A stretch of 64,000 nucleotides of DNA. Origin: Anaerovibrio lipolyticus. Its GTDB lineage: Bacteria; Bacillota; Negativicutes; Selenomonadales; Selenomonadaceae. Both the position numbers and the translations under genes were made by a program. Every line of letters begins with the position of its first letter. The stretch's first letter is position 1. Below are positions 52,043 through 61,821 of this stretch, one piece after another. Location of the stretch: the NCBI RefSeq assembly GCF_021531495.1, contig NZ_JADYTY010000006.1:1-64000 (forward strand). Reading direction: 5' to 3'. The notes below the pieces were generated by a model. The model ran no database searches and had not been told where the DNA came from. It saw only the letters and a program-made list of their open reading frames with translations.

Positions 52043-53036
52043 ATGGTGAATTGTCTTGAAGGTATAAGCATCAAAGCTATTTCATGCTGTGTGCCTCACA
52101 ATCATTATTCGTTGACAGAATATGCTCCAGATTTGTTTAATGATAAGTCAGCTCGCCGTATGGCAAAGGGGACAGGTTTTTCTGCTCTGAGAATTGCAGA
52201 TGAAAATACTACCACTGCGGATTTGTGTCTAAAGGCAGCCGAAAAAATTCTACAGGATGAAGCAAGAGAAGATATAGGAGCTTTGGTTTTTGTTAGTCAG
52301 ACTCCTGATTATGTGCTTCCAGCTACCAGTCATATTTTGCAAGAACGTCTGGGGTTGAAGAATGACATACTGTGTCTTGATATTAATGAGGGTTGTTCTG
52401 GTTATGTTACTGGTGTATACACAGCAGGATTACTAGCAAAGCAGTTAAATAAAGCCGTTTGTCTACTAGGGGGGGGACACAATCTCTAAGTTGACCTTGC
52501 CTGTGGATAGAGCTACTAGAAGCATTTTTGGTGATGCAGGTACTGCTACGATTATTGAACCAGGGGAGCAGAAGGTGTATTTTTCTTTTGCCAGCTATGG
52601 AGAGCGGGCAGATGCCATTATTGTAGAGAATAGCCGCCATCGTTCTGTGGCGGAACCTAAAAATGATGGTTGCTTGTATCTTGATGGTATAGGGATTATG
52701 AATTTTACCCTAAACGAAGTACCAGAACTAATGCAGGGACTATGTGCTGCAGCTGATGTCAAAATGGAGGATATTTCTCTATTTGCTTGCCATCAGGCCA
52801 ATAAAATGATTTTGCAATCATTGGCAGAGAAGCTTTCTGTACCAGTAGAGAAGATTCCGTTTACAGCAGGAGATTGTGGCAATGAAAGTTCAGCATCCAT
52901 TCCTATGGTTTTGACAGCCTCTCAGAATGAGGATTTGTCCAAGGTTTTGTGCTGTGGCTTTGGTGTTGGTTTGTCAGCTGGAGTATTTATTTATGATTTC
53001 GGTAATACAAAGTTTTATGGAGTTAGTGAACTATGA
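52043..53036 (+). pseudogene. KAS III (FabH-like) gene broken at an 8-G tract
   Basis: Two abutting frames together give a full KAS III protein. The 5' part (from ATG 52043, GAGG 7 nt upstream) carries the catalytic cysteine C118 in LDINEGCSGYVTG and ends at a stop at 52487-52489. The 3' part continues in another frame with the catalytic His (FACHQANKMI) and Asn (AGDCGNESSASIPMVL). They meet at a run of eight G (52469-52476). Seven G would restore CTA GGG GGG GAC ACA and a continuous protein of about 330 aa. The break is either a sequencing error in the homopolymer, a slippage-based on/off switch, or a fixed mutation. The following SDR gene overlaps the end by 4 bp. Confidence 0.8.
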
Positions 53037-53779
53037 GTCGAGTGGTGTTCGATTTTACAGGTGAAAATTTTGTGGTAACAGGTGCTTCTTCAGGTATGGG
53101 GAGGCAGGTTGCTGTGGAATTGGCCACAGCTGGAGCAAATGTGCTGGCAATAGCTAGGAATGAAGCAAGATTGCAGGAGCTGCAGGCGCAATATCCAGCC
53201 AATATTTCTGTTGCAGCTCTGGATGTATGTGATAGCGAAAAAATGGAAAATGCTATCAAGGATTTTGTGGGAGAACATGGTAAATTGCATGGTGGTGTTC
53301 ATGGGGCTGGTATAACAGATATTACTCCTCTAAAGTCCTATGATAAGGATAAGGCTCACAAAATTATGGATATAAATTTTTGGGCAGGAGCAAATTTTTT
53401 GCAATATGCCACAAAAAAGAGAATTTCTAATGATGGTGCATCCTTTGTGTTGTTTTCTTCTGTGTACGCCCAGTCATCTCCTAAAGGAATGTTTGTATAT
53501 GGTGCTGCCAAGGCGGGAATTAATATTGCGGTGCAATCCATTAGCAAGGAGATTGCCAAGAGAAAGCAACGCGTAAATTCCATTATGCCAGGCTGGGTAG
53601 AAACAGGTATGACAGATATGATAGGCGATATTTCAAACAAATCAGATATTGTTGGTAATGAATTATTAGGTACTGGTTCTCCCTGTGATGTAACAGGTAT
53701 GGTGCTATTTTTACTTAGTGATAGAGGAAGCTGGATTACAGGCAGTAATATAGCTGTTGATGGTGGGTATCTGGCTTAG
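53033..53779 (+). CDS. Short-chain dehydrogenase/reductase (FabG-like)
   Basis: A 248-aa SDR. TGASSGMGRQVA binds NAD(P); the catalytic Ser-Tyr-Lys are in LFSSVYAQSS and FVYGAAKAGINI; PGWVETGMTD follows. Its place between KAS III genes and near an ACP suggests it reduces a 3-oxoacyl-ACP to 3-hydroxyacyl-ACP. It overlaps the preceding gene by ATGA, which suggests translational coupling. Confidence 0.9.
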   Translation: MSRVVFDFTGENFVVTGASSGMGRQVAVELATAGANVLAIARNEARLQELQAQYPANISVAALDVCDSEKMENAIKDFVGEHGKLHGGVHGAGITDITPLKSYDKDKAHKIMDINFWAGANFLQYATKKRISNDGASFVLFSSVYAQSSPKGMFVYGAAKAGINIAVQSISKEIAKRKQRVNSIMPGWVETGMTDMIGDISNKSDIVGNELLGTGSPCDVTGMVLFLLSDRGSWITGSNIAVDGGYLA

Positions 53780-53810
53780 AAAAAAGTAAGACGATTTTAG
53801 GAGTGATTTT

Positions 53811-54800
53811 GTGAAGGCTTATATAAAAAAGATTGCATACTATTTGCCAGAGATGGTGGAGGAAAATCCCCCTAATCGTCTGCGTAAAAAAACAGGCATT
53901 TTTCGCCGTCACATCTGTGGCACAAATGAAATTGCTTCGGATTTGGCCATTAAGGCAGTAGAAAAGATTTTTACCAATGGTATAGACAAAAGCAAGGTGG
54001 AAATGCTTTTGCTTTGTACTCAGTCACCTGATTATTTTTTGCCTACCACAGCCTGCATTTTGCAACACAAGCTGGGTTTGAAAAAATCCTGTGGTGCCAT
54101 GGATTACAATCTGGGGTGTTCTGGCTATATTTATGGTTTGAGCCTAGCCAAGGGAATGATAGAATCTGGTCAGGTAAATAATGTCCTTCTGGTTACTACA
54201 GAAACCTATAGTAAATACATTAATGAAAAAGATCATAGTGTTAAGCCATTGTTCGGTGATGGGGCCACGGCAACCTTTGTTGAGGCTGTTGATACTGATA
54301 TACCAGGTTTGGATGGCTTTGTATTTGGTACAGATGGCAGTGGCTTTGAAAATCTGATTGTTCCAGCTGGCGGCATGGTTCATCCATATGGCACAGTAAA
54401 TGTAGAGGAAGAAGCTGATGAGTATGGCAATGTACGAACAGCTTCTAATATACATATGAAGGGCAGTGCAATTAGTGATTTTGCCTTGGAAGTAGTTCCT
54501 GATACTGTAGAGAAAATATTACACAAAACCAATAAGACAAAGGATGATATAGGTTATTTTGTCTTTCATCAGGCAAACAAATTTATGCTGGAATATCTAC
54601 AGCAGAAGTGTGATTTGCTGGGTTATCCTTATTGGAACGATGTGGAGGAATATGGCAATACAGTATCAAGCTCCATCCCAATAGCCTTGGCAGATATGCT
54701 GACTAAGGAAAAACCACAAAATCCTCTTGTTATGTCAATAGGCTTCGGAGTAGGTTTATCCTGGGGTGGATGCTTAATAAACACAAAATATTGTAAATAG
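53811..54800 (+). CDS. 3-oxoacyl-ACP synthase III family protein (second, intact KAS III)
   Basis: A 329-aa thiolase-fold condensing enzyme. The triad is visible: C103 in YNLGCSGYIYG, H253 in VFHQANKFM, N283 in EEYGNTVSSSIP. GDGATATF and the terminal IGFGVGLSWGGCLI are typical of FabH-like proteins. The start is GTG 53811, with GGAG 8-9 nt upstream. It is related to the broken KAS III upstream but clearly diverged, so they probably use different acyl primers. End of the acyl cassette. Confidence 0.9.
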   Translation: MKAYIKKIAYYLPEMVEENPPNRLRKKTGIFRRHICGTNEIASDLAIKAVEKIFTNGIDKSKVEMLLLCTQSPDYFLPTTACILQHKLGLKKSCGAMDYNLGCSGYIYGLSLAKGMIESGQVNNVLLVTTETYSKYINEKDHSVKPLFGDGATATFVEAVDTDIPGLDGFVFGTDGSGFENLIVPAGGMVHPYGTVNVEEEADEYGNVRTASNIHMKGSAISDFALEVVPDTVEKILHKTNKTKDDIGYFVFHQANKFMLEYLQQKCDLLGYPYWNDVEEYGNTVSSSIPIALADMLTKEKPQNPLVMSIGFGVGLSWGGCLINTKYCK

Positions 54801-54932
54801 ACTATGTATTGAAAAACATATTCGAAAAGAGATAGAATTTGCAGAGGGGAAGGCCGCTGTTTTGCGTTGATAGAAAAAGTGTGATAGTATAAGGAAAAGA
54901 GGTGTGGGATATTGTAGAAAAGGGGCGGTAAT

Positions 54933-56498
54933 ATGGGAATATATCTCAATCCTGGCAGTGATATGTTTCAGCAGTCACTTAACAGTATGATTTTTGTAGA
55001 CAAGAGTGATATTATTGCGGAATTGAACAAAATCATCAATACAAATGAAAAATATATATGTATTAGCCGTCCAAGAAGATTTGGCAAGTCTATGACTATG
55101 AACATGGTGTCGGCATATTATGATAGGACAGTGGAAAGTAGTCTATTTGCAAGAACCAAAATTTCAAAAACAGACAATTATGCCAAACATAGAGGAGCAT
55201 ATGATGTGTTATTCATCAATATGCAAAATTTTTTATCAAAAACAAAAACTATGGAGGAATTACTTCGACTATTAGAAACTAGAGTAGGCAGGGAGCTTGT
55301 TTATGCCTATCCAGATATAGATTTTTTTGATAAGAATAGTTTGGCTTATCTACTAGAGGATGTCTACAGTGTTACCAAACGCAAATTTGTCATTTTGATT
55401 GATGAATGGGACTGCATTTTCCGGGAGGAAAAAAATCATCTGCAAGAACAAAAAATCTATCTGGATTTTTTGAGGGATTGGCTCAAGGACAATCCTTGTA
55501 TTGCCTTGACCTATATGACAGGCATACTGCCTATCAAAAAATATGGCACCCACTCTGCCTTGAATATGTTTCGAGAGATTTCCATGATGAATCCTGTGGA
55601 ATACGCTGGATTTACCGGCTTTACGGAAAGTGAAGTAAAAGAACTGTGCCAAAAATACCAGATGGATTTCGAGGAAACAAAAAAATGGTATGATGGATAT
55701 ACTTTCCCTATGTGCAGGTCTATCTATAATCCTCGGTCTATTGTTTCCGCTATGCAGTCTAGATTCTTTGACAGCTATTGGAATCAGACAGAAACCTTTG
55801 ATGCATTGCGTATCTATATTGATATGAATTTCGACGGCCTGAGGGATGCTGTTATTACCCTAATGGCAGGGAACAGATTGCATATTGATGTGCGCAGTTT
55901 TACTAATGATATGGTGACTTTCAATACATATGAAGATATTTTCTCTCTTTTGGTGCACTTAGGTTACCTGGCCTATGATGTAGAAAAACAAGAGGTATTT
56001 ATCCCCAACAAGGAAGTAATGCAGGAGTTTGTTACAGCAACCAGCGTTTCACGATGGCATGAGATTGTCAATTCTGTAAAAAAATCCAGACAGCTCCTTC
56101 AGGCAACATTTGATAGGGATGAGGAGGCCGTAGCAGCTGGTGTTGAAGCAGCCCATTTTGAAACCAGTCATTTGCAGTACAATGATGAAAATGCCCTTTC
56201 TTATGTTGTATCATTGGCATATTATGCGGCAAGAGAATATTATACCATGGTTAGAGAAATGCCCACAGGTAAAGGATTTGCTGACATGGTCTTTTTGCCT
56301 CGAAAAAAATATGCTGATAAACCAGCTATGATTGTTGAGCTGAAATGGGACAAGGGAGCAAATACTGCTATTAAGCAGATTAAGGCAAAACAGTATGTTG
56401 AGGCATTGCAGGACTATCATGGTCAGATACTGCTGGTGGGCATCAGTTATGACAAGAAAAGCCGCAAGCACCAATGTCGGATTGAGAAAATTGACTAA
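54933..56498 (+). CDS. AAA-ATPase-like / PD-(D/E)XK nuclease family protein
   Basis: A 521-aa protein of the AAA-ATPase-like plus DUF1703-type architecture. The Walker A region is SRPRRFGKSM (about residue 45), Walker B is FVILIDEWDC, and the C-terminus has a PD-(D/E)XK core GFADMVFLP ... PAMIVELKWDKGANTAIKQIKAKQY. Such genes occur in many paralogous copies in anaerobic Firmicutes and Bacteroidetes. Their role is unknown; links to mobile DNA or defence have been proposed. AAAAGGGGCGG precedes the ATG. It is AT-richer than its neighbours, in keeping with transfer. Confidence 0.88.
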   Translation: MGIYLNPGSDMFQQSLNSMIFVDKSDIIAELNKIINTNEKYICISRPRRFGKSMTMNMVSAYYDRTVESSLFARTKISKTDNYAKHRGAYDVLFINMQNFLSKTKTMEELLRLLETRVGRELVYAYPDIDFFDKNSLAYLLEDVYSVTKRKFVILIDEWDCIFREEKNHLQEQKIYLDFLRDWLKDNPCIALTYMTGILPIKKYGTHSALNMFREISMMNPVEYAGFTGFTESEVKELCQKYQMDFEETKKWYDGYTFPMCRSIYNPRSIVSAMQSRFFDSYWNQTETFDALRIYIDMNFDGLRDAVITLMAGNRLHIDVRSFTNDMVTFNTYEDIFSLLVHLGYLAYDVEKQEVFIPNKEVMQEFVTATSVSRWHEIVNSVKKSRQLLQATFDRDEEAVAAGVEAAHFETSHLQYNDENALSYVVSLAYYAAREYYTMVREMPTGKGFADMVFLPRKKYADKPAMIVELKWDKGANTAIKQIKAKQYVEALQDYHGQILLVGISYDKKSRKHQCRIEKID

Positions 56499-56530
56499 AT
56501 ACGAAGTGAAAGTTAGTTTTACAAATTACG

Positions 56531-56573
56531 GAGTCATAATTCTGTCAAACAGAGTTGTGGCTCTCTTTTTTTT
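56531..56573 (+). terminator. Terminator after the AAA/PD-(D/E)XK gene
   Basis: GAGTCATAATTCTG (56531-56544) pairs with CAGAGTTGTGGCTC (56550-56563) with G-T pairs, followed by a long T run. Confidence 0.8.
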
Positions 56574-56666
56574 ATATAGAATTTCTGATATAATATTTCG
56601 GTTAGAACGAAATAGTTTCCCTAGGCTTTTTTGATCTAGGGTGTGTGGATAACGGAGGGTTTTATT

Positions 56667-59330
56667 GTGGTTGAGCTTTTGGCACCGGCTGGCAGTCGGG
56701 AAGCGTTGGCAGCAGCAGTGGAGAGCGGTGCCAATGCGGTATATCTGGCGGGAAATATGTTTGGCGCTCGTGCCTATGCGGATAATTTTGATGAAGAAGG
56801 GCTAAAGGAAGCCATACATTTTGCCCATATGCGAAATGTTCACATTCATGTAACTGTAAATACCATTGTTGATGATAATGAATTGCCAGGATTGAAGCAG
56901 TATTTGCGGTTTCTCGATGAAGCAGGAGCAGATGCTGTACTGGTGCAGGATTTGGGAGCAGCCCGCATAGTTAGAGAAGTTGTGCCAGAGCTTCCTATGC
57001 ATGCCAGTACCCAGATGACAGTACACAATCTGGACGGAGTACGGGCATTGGAGGCTCTGGGCTTTAGCCGGGTGGTGCTGTCTAGAGAGCTGTCCTTGGA
57101 GGCTATTCGTCATATCTGTAGTGAAGCCAAGGCAGAGATAGAAGTTTTTGTTCATGGTGCTCTCTGTGTATGTTACTCTGGGCAGTGCCTGATGAGCAGT
57201 ATGATTGGGGGACGCAGTGGCAATCGTGGTCGTTGCGCCCAGCCTTGCCGCCTGCCATATACTTTGGTGGATGAAAATGATAATGATTTGTTAGCTGGCA
57301 GCGCTGGTCAGTATCTTTTAAGTCCCAGGGATTTAAAAACCATTGATTTGTTGCCAGAGCTTCTAAAGGCAGGAGTAAGCTCCCTCAAAATCGAGGGGCG
57401 TATGAAACGGCCAGAATATGTGGCTACAGCAGTAGGCTGTTATCGGCGGGCTGTGGATAGCTGGCTTCAGGGAGATTTTCAGGTACGTCCCCAGGACAGT
57501 CAGGCTCTGGCTCAGATTTTTAATCGGGATTTTACTACAGCCTATTTGGAGGAAAAGCAGGGCCGAAATATGATGAGCGACAAACGGCCAAATAATAGAG
57601 GCCTGATGCTAGGTCGAGTTCTAAGCTATGATACCGGCAATGGCATGGTGTCTATGAAGCTGAATACAGATTTGCAGGTCGGAGATCAGGTAGACTTCTG
57701 GGTGAAGGTGGGGGGACGAGTTACTACTACCATTCAAAAGCTGTATCTGGTTAAGGAAGCTAAGAATAGCAAAAATGCCAAAAACACCAAGGGGAAGAAG
57801 CAGAAAGCAGGTAAGGCTGCATCCCATAAGGATAAATTATCGGATGGTCTGAATATGCAAAATCTGGTGCCTGTTCAGCAGGGGGCTTCTGGCACTGTAG
57901 TGGCCTTTGCTGTTGCAGGCAGAGTGTTCCCAGGAGATAGAGCCTTTAAGGTTCTGGATAGTAAATTAGTGGAGGAAGCCAAGGCTATGTACGCCTCTGG
58001 CGCTCCTGTCCGTAGATATAATATTAAGGCTCAGGTTACAGCATCTGTAGGGGAGCCATTGGTTATTCAGCTGGAGGATGAGGCAGGCCATGTAGCCGTG
58101 GCAGCTACTGAGTTTATTGGGGAACCAGCCTTGAAACGGCCTTTAAGCAGGGAAGTAGTGGAAAAACAGCTGGGCCGTTTGGGAAGCAGTATTTTCCATT
58201 TGCAGGAGCTGGCTGTAGATATTGCAGGTCAGGTTATGATTCCTGTTAGCGAGATTAACGAGGCGCGTCGCAAGGCTGTAGAGGAGCTGGAAAATCAGCG
58301 CTTGGCAGATTTTCAACAGCAGGCAGGAGAGTTTTCTCGTCAGGCAGCTAAAAATATTCGTCAAGGCATTGCCAATATTCAGCAGGAACTGCTTCGCCGA
58401 CAGGCCAAAACCCAGGCCAGAGATATTGTAAGGCCTGCCACCAAGGGGGGCTATATTACGGTAGTGGCAGATAATATTCCTCGTGTAAAGGCAGCTTTGG
58501 CAAACGGTGCCAGAAGAATTGTCTTTGGCGGGGAAAGCTATAGCCATGAAAATATTACTTTGGATATGTGTCGTCAGGCAGCAGAGCTGGCTCATGAATA
58601 TGGGGCGGCCATTGTACTGAACACACCTAGAATCATTAGAGATAGTGAGCTGGCAAGATTCCACAGCTGGCTGAAAATTGTGGATACTTATCCAATAGAT
58701 GCTATTAGCGTGCATAATATTGGCACGCTCCATGCAGTGCGTCAGCTAACCAGTCTGCCTATAGAGGCTGATTATTCCCTGATTAGCTACAATGTAGAGG
58801 CATTGCGGCATTTGCAGGAGCTGGGGGCAGATAGAGTGGTGCTGTCACCAGAGCTGAATATGTCTCAGCTGGAGAAGCTAGGACAGGAAAGCCCTCTGCC
58901 TTTGGAATGCCTGGTAGATGCTCATTTGGAGCTGATGGTATCTGAATACTGCTGTACAGGCAGTTTTCTAGGAGGTTTGGATACAGGACATTGCTCAGCA
59001 CCATGTGTGGCTATGAAAAAGAAATTTTATCTCAAGGATAGAAAAAATATACGCTTTCCATTGGTGATGGATCAATATTGCCATATGCATCTTCTCAATG
59101 CCAACAGGCTGAGTATGCTGCCTCATGCTATGAAATTCCGGTCTATGGGTATAGCTGGTTTGCGTATTGATGGCAGATATTTGACTCCGGATAAATTAGG
59201 CCAGCTAGTAAAGAACTATGGCATTTACATGGCTCGCCGTAAGGAAATCAGCGAGGCAGAAAGACCAGAGGTAGAGAAGCTGGAGGGCAGGAACATTACC
59301 AGAGGTCACTACTTTAGGGGCGTTTTGTAA
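56667..59330 (+). CDS. U32 family peptidase-like protein (RlhA-like) with DUF3656 domain
   Basis: An 887-aa protein. The N-terminal half is the U32 domain with ELLAPAGSREALAAAVESGANAVYLAG and the cysteine signature EVFVHGALCVCYSGQCLMSS ... GRCAQPCRLPY. A Lys-rich, low-complexity insert (about residues 355-390) separates it from the C-terminal half, which has a second barrel-like part with a cysteine set (VSEYCCTGSFLGG ... HCSAPC). Proteins of this kind include E. coli RlhA, which hydroxylates 23S rRNA, so an RNA-modifying rather than a protease role is likely. GTG 56667 is 7 nt after GGAGGG. Confidence 0.88.
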   Translation: MVELLAPAGSREALAAAVESGANAVYLAGNMFGARAYADNFDEEGLKEAIHFAHMRNVHIHVTVNTIVDDNELPGLKQYLRFLDEAGADAVLVQDLGAARIVREVVPELPMHASTQMTVHNLDGVRALEALGFSRVVLSRELSLEAIRHICSEAKAEIEVFVHGALCVCYSGQCLMSSMIGGRSGNRGRCAQPCRLPYTLVDENDNDLLAGSAGQYLLSPRDLKTIDLLPELLKAGVSSLKIEGRMKRPEYVATAVGCYRRAVDSWLQGDFQVRPQDSQALAQIFNRDFTTAYLEEKQGRNMMSDKRPNNRGLMLGRVLSYDTGNGMVSMKLNTDLQVGDQVDFWVKVGGRVTTTIQKLYLVKEAKNSKNAKNTKGKKQKAGKAASHKDKLSDGLNMQNLVPVQQGASGTVVAFAVAGRVFPGDRAFKVLDSKLVEEAKAMYASGAPVRRYNIKAQVTASVGEPLVIQLEDEAGHVAVAATEFIGEPALKRPLSREVVEKQLGRLGSSIFHLQELAVDIAGQVMIPVSEINEARRKAVEELENQRLADFQQQAGEFSRQAAKNIRQGIANIQQELLRRQAKTQARDIVRPATKGGYITVVADNIPRVKAALANGARRIVFGGESYSHENITLDMCRQAAELAHEYGAAIVLNTPRIIRDSELARFHSWLKIVDTYPIDAISVHNIGTLHAVRQLTSLPIEADYSLISYNVEALRHLQELGADRVVLSPELNMSQLEKLGQESPLPLECLVDAHLELMVSEYCCTGSFLGGLDTGHCSAPCVAMKKKFYLKDRKNIRFPLVMDQYCHMHLLNANRLSMLPHAMKFRSMGIAGLRIDGRYLTPDKLGQLVKNYGIYMARRKEISEAERPEVEKLEGRNITRGHYFRGVL

Positions 59331-59351
59331 TATAGATATAGGAGAAATAAA

Positions 59352-61733
59352 TTGAAACAGGAATCCTTCAAGGTTTTAGAATATAAGAGAATATTATCCA
59401 GACTGGCAGAAAAGGCAGGCACAAAATTAGGCAAGGAGCTGGCTTTGGGACTGCTGCCTGTTAGCGATAGTGAGGATGTTAAGGAAAGATTGCGCCAGAC
59501 TGCTGAGGCGGTCTATGTATCTTCCACAGCTCATCCTCCTTTGGGTGGCATTAAGGATATTCGGGAGAGTATCAAAAAAATTGGTTTAGGGGCTGTTCTG
59601 GACCCGGCAGAGCTGTTGGATATTCTGACTACCATGTATGCCATGCGGGAAATTAAGCGGTTTTTCAAGGAGCTGGAAATGGAAGCTCCTATTCTGAAAA
59701 GCTGGGCTCGCAATCTGGAGATTCTGGGCCAGTTGGAGCGGAATCTGGAGCATATTGTAGACGAGCATGGCAATCTTCGAGATGATGCCAGCGTAGAGCT
59801 GCGGCGGATTCGTCGGGAAATCAAGGTTAGCCAGGTCAAAATCAAGGATCATCTGGCAGGGCTTTTGCACAACAATGAATATCAGAAATATTTTCAGGAA
59901 AATATCGTTACCATGCGTGGGGATAGATATGTACTGCCAGTAAAGCAGGAATATCGCCAGAGCATACCAGGTATTGTCCACGACCAGTCTGCCACCGGCT
60001 CCACCTTGTTTATTGAGCCAATGGCTGTGGTAAATCTTAACAATGATATTAAACAGCTTACGGCTGCGGAGCGCCATGAGGTGGAGCGGATTCTGCGGGA
60101 GGCCTCTCAGCAGATTCGCAAAAACGATGTACAACTTATGGACAATTGCGAAATCATGGCTCAGATTGATTTTGCCTTTGCCAAGGCAGCCTTGGCTTAT
60201 GAAATGAAGGCCACAGAGCCTATTATTAGTGAGGACAGAGTAACCAAGCTGTTGTCAGCTCGCCATCCACTTTTGCCAGCAGACAAGGTAGTACCTATTG
60301 ATATTACTCTGGGTGAAAAATTTACCATGCTGTTGGTAACAGGCCCTAATACTGGCGGTAAAACCGTTACAATGAAAACCCTTGGCCTTTTGGTGCTGAT
60401 GTGTCAGGCAGGATTGTTCCTGCCAGCAGAGTCTGGTTCTAAGATGGCTGTTTATAATAATATTTACGCAGATATTGGCGATGAACAGAGCATTGAGCAA
60501 AGCCTTAGTACCTTTTCCGCTCATATGACTCATTTGGTGTCTATTTTGGAGCAGGTGGAATCTGATGATTTGCTGCTCCTAGATGAGCTGGGGGCTGGTA
60601 CAGATCCAGAGGAGGGCGCGGCCTTGGCCATGTCTATTTTGGAACGGTTATTGACCATTAAGGCTTCTGTAGTGGCTACCACCCATTATTCCGAGCTAAA
60701 GACCTTTGCCTTTGGCCGGGAGGGGATTGAAAATGCCTGTGTGGAATTTGATGTGGCTACCCTGCGGCCTACCTATCGTCTGCTGATTGGTATTCCAGGA
60801 GCCAGCAACGCCTTTGCCATTAGCCGTAGACTGGGCCTAAGCGAATCCCTGATTATTCGGGCTAAGCAGTTGATTCAGGCTGACCATGCCCAGTTTGAGC
60901 AGGTTATTAATCAGCTGGAAAAGGAAAAAATGCTTTATGAGCAGATGAATGCGGATATTGAAACCAGATTGCGCCGGGCGGAGCAGATGGAGGCCAGAGC
61001 CGAGGCTATGAGGGTGGAGCTGAATCAGAAAAAGGCTGATATTATCCGCAAGGCCAAGGATGAGGGAGCTGTGTTGGTACGCCGTATGCGTCGGGAATCT
61101 GAGGCTGTTATCAAAGAACTGAAGGAGCAGTTTAATGATCAGGGCATCCAGAAGCGGCAGGCTGCCATTCAGGAGGCCAGAGCCAGAATTGATGAGGCAG
61201 CAGGCAAGGTCCGTCAGGGTATTGTTTCCGTCAAGGCCTATCGCAAGTCTGTGGATTTGAAGGAACTGGAGGCTGGAGATATTGTTTATGTCACCAAGCT
61301 GGATCAAAAGGGAACAGTGCTTTCTGTGAAGGGCAAGGAACTGGAGGTTCAGCTGGGCAGTATGAAGATAAATGTCAAGGCCAAGGAATGTAAATTTGTG
61401 GATAAGGCTCCTAAGGAGAAAAAGACATCTGCTGGCAATGGTAAAAAATCTTGCAGCAGGGGTAACAGCTTCATGGGCAAAACCCAGCAGGCCCATCGGG
61501 ATATTGATATTCGCGGTATGATGGTGGATGAAGCCGAGGTAGCCTTGGATAGATTTATTGACGATTCTGTTATGGCAGGCCTGAGTCAGGTGTTGATTAT
61601 TCATGGCAAGGGTACCGGGGCCCTGCGAAAGGGTGTACACAGTTATTTGAAGCGCCATCGCAATGTGGCCAATTTTCATTTCGCTGATATGAGCGAAGGA
61701 GGAACCGGGGCAACCTTGGTGGAACTGCAATAA
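59352..61733 (+). CDS. mutS2: Endonuclease MutS2
   Basis: A 793-aa MutS2. Core and clamp domains come first, then the ATPase with Walker A GPNTGGKTVTMKT and Walker B LLLDELGAGTDPEEG, a long coiled coil, a KOW-like segment (LEAGDIVYVTKLDQKGTVLSVKG) and the C-terminal Smr nuclease domain (DIRGMMVDEAEVALDRFID ... LIIHGKGTGALRKGVHSYL). In Bacillus MutS2 acts on collided ribosomes and it also limits recombination. TTG 59352 follows GGAGAAA. It is 21 bp after the U32 gene. Confidence 0.95.
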   Translation: MKQESFKVLEYKRILSRLAEKAGTKLGKELALGLLPVSDSEDVKERLRQTAEAVYVSSTAHPPLGGIKDIRESIKKIGLGAVLDPAELLDILTTMYAMREIKRFFKELEMEAPILKSWARNLEILGQLERNLEHIVDEHGNLRDDASVELRRIRREIKVSQVKIKDHLAGLLHNNEYQKYFQENIVTMRGDRYVLPVKQEYRQSIPGIVHDQSATGSTLFIEPMAVVNLNNDIKQLTAAERHEVERILREASQQIRKNDVQLMDNCEIMAQIDFAFAKAALAYEMKATEPIISEDRVTKLLSARHPLLPADKVVPIDITLGEKFTMLLVTGPNTGGKTVTMKTLGLLVLMCQAGLFLPAESGSKMAVYNNIYADIGDEQSIEQSLSTFSAHMTHLVSILEQVESDDLLLLDELGAGTDPEEGAALAMSILERLLTIKASVVATTHYSELKTFAFGREGIENACVEFDVATLRPTYRLLIGIPGASNAFAISRRLGLSESLIIRAKQLIQADHAQFEQVINQLEKEKMLYEQMNADIETRLRRAEQMEARAEAMRVELNQKKADIIRKAKDEGAVLVRRMRRESEAVIKELKEQFNDQGIQKRQAAIQEARARIDEAAGKVRQGIVSVKAYRKSVDLKELEAGDIVYVTKLDQKGTVLSVKGKELEVQLGSMKINVKAKECKFVDKAPKEKKTSAGNGKKSCSRGNSFMGKTQQAHRDIDIRGMMVDEAEVALDRFIDDSVMAGLSQVLIIHGKGTGALRKGVHSYLKRHRNVANFHFADMSEGGTGATLVELQ

Positions 61734-61821
61734 TTGTCTACCCAAGAAGGTATTTTTGTGGTAAAATGTATTCTGTATTTGTGTGATTAAATGTTTATCA
61801 CTCTTACTAAGGAGGCATTCC

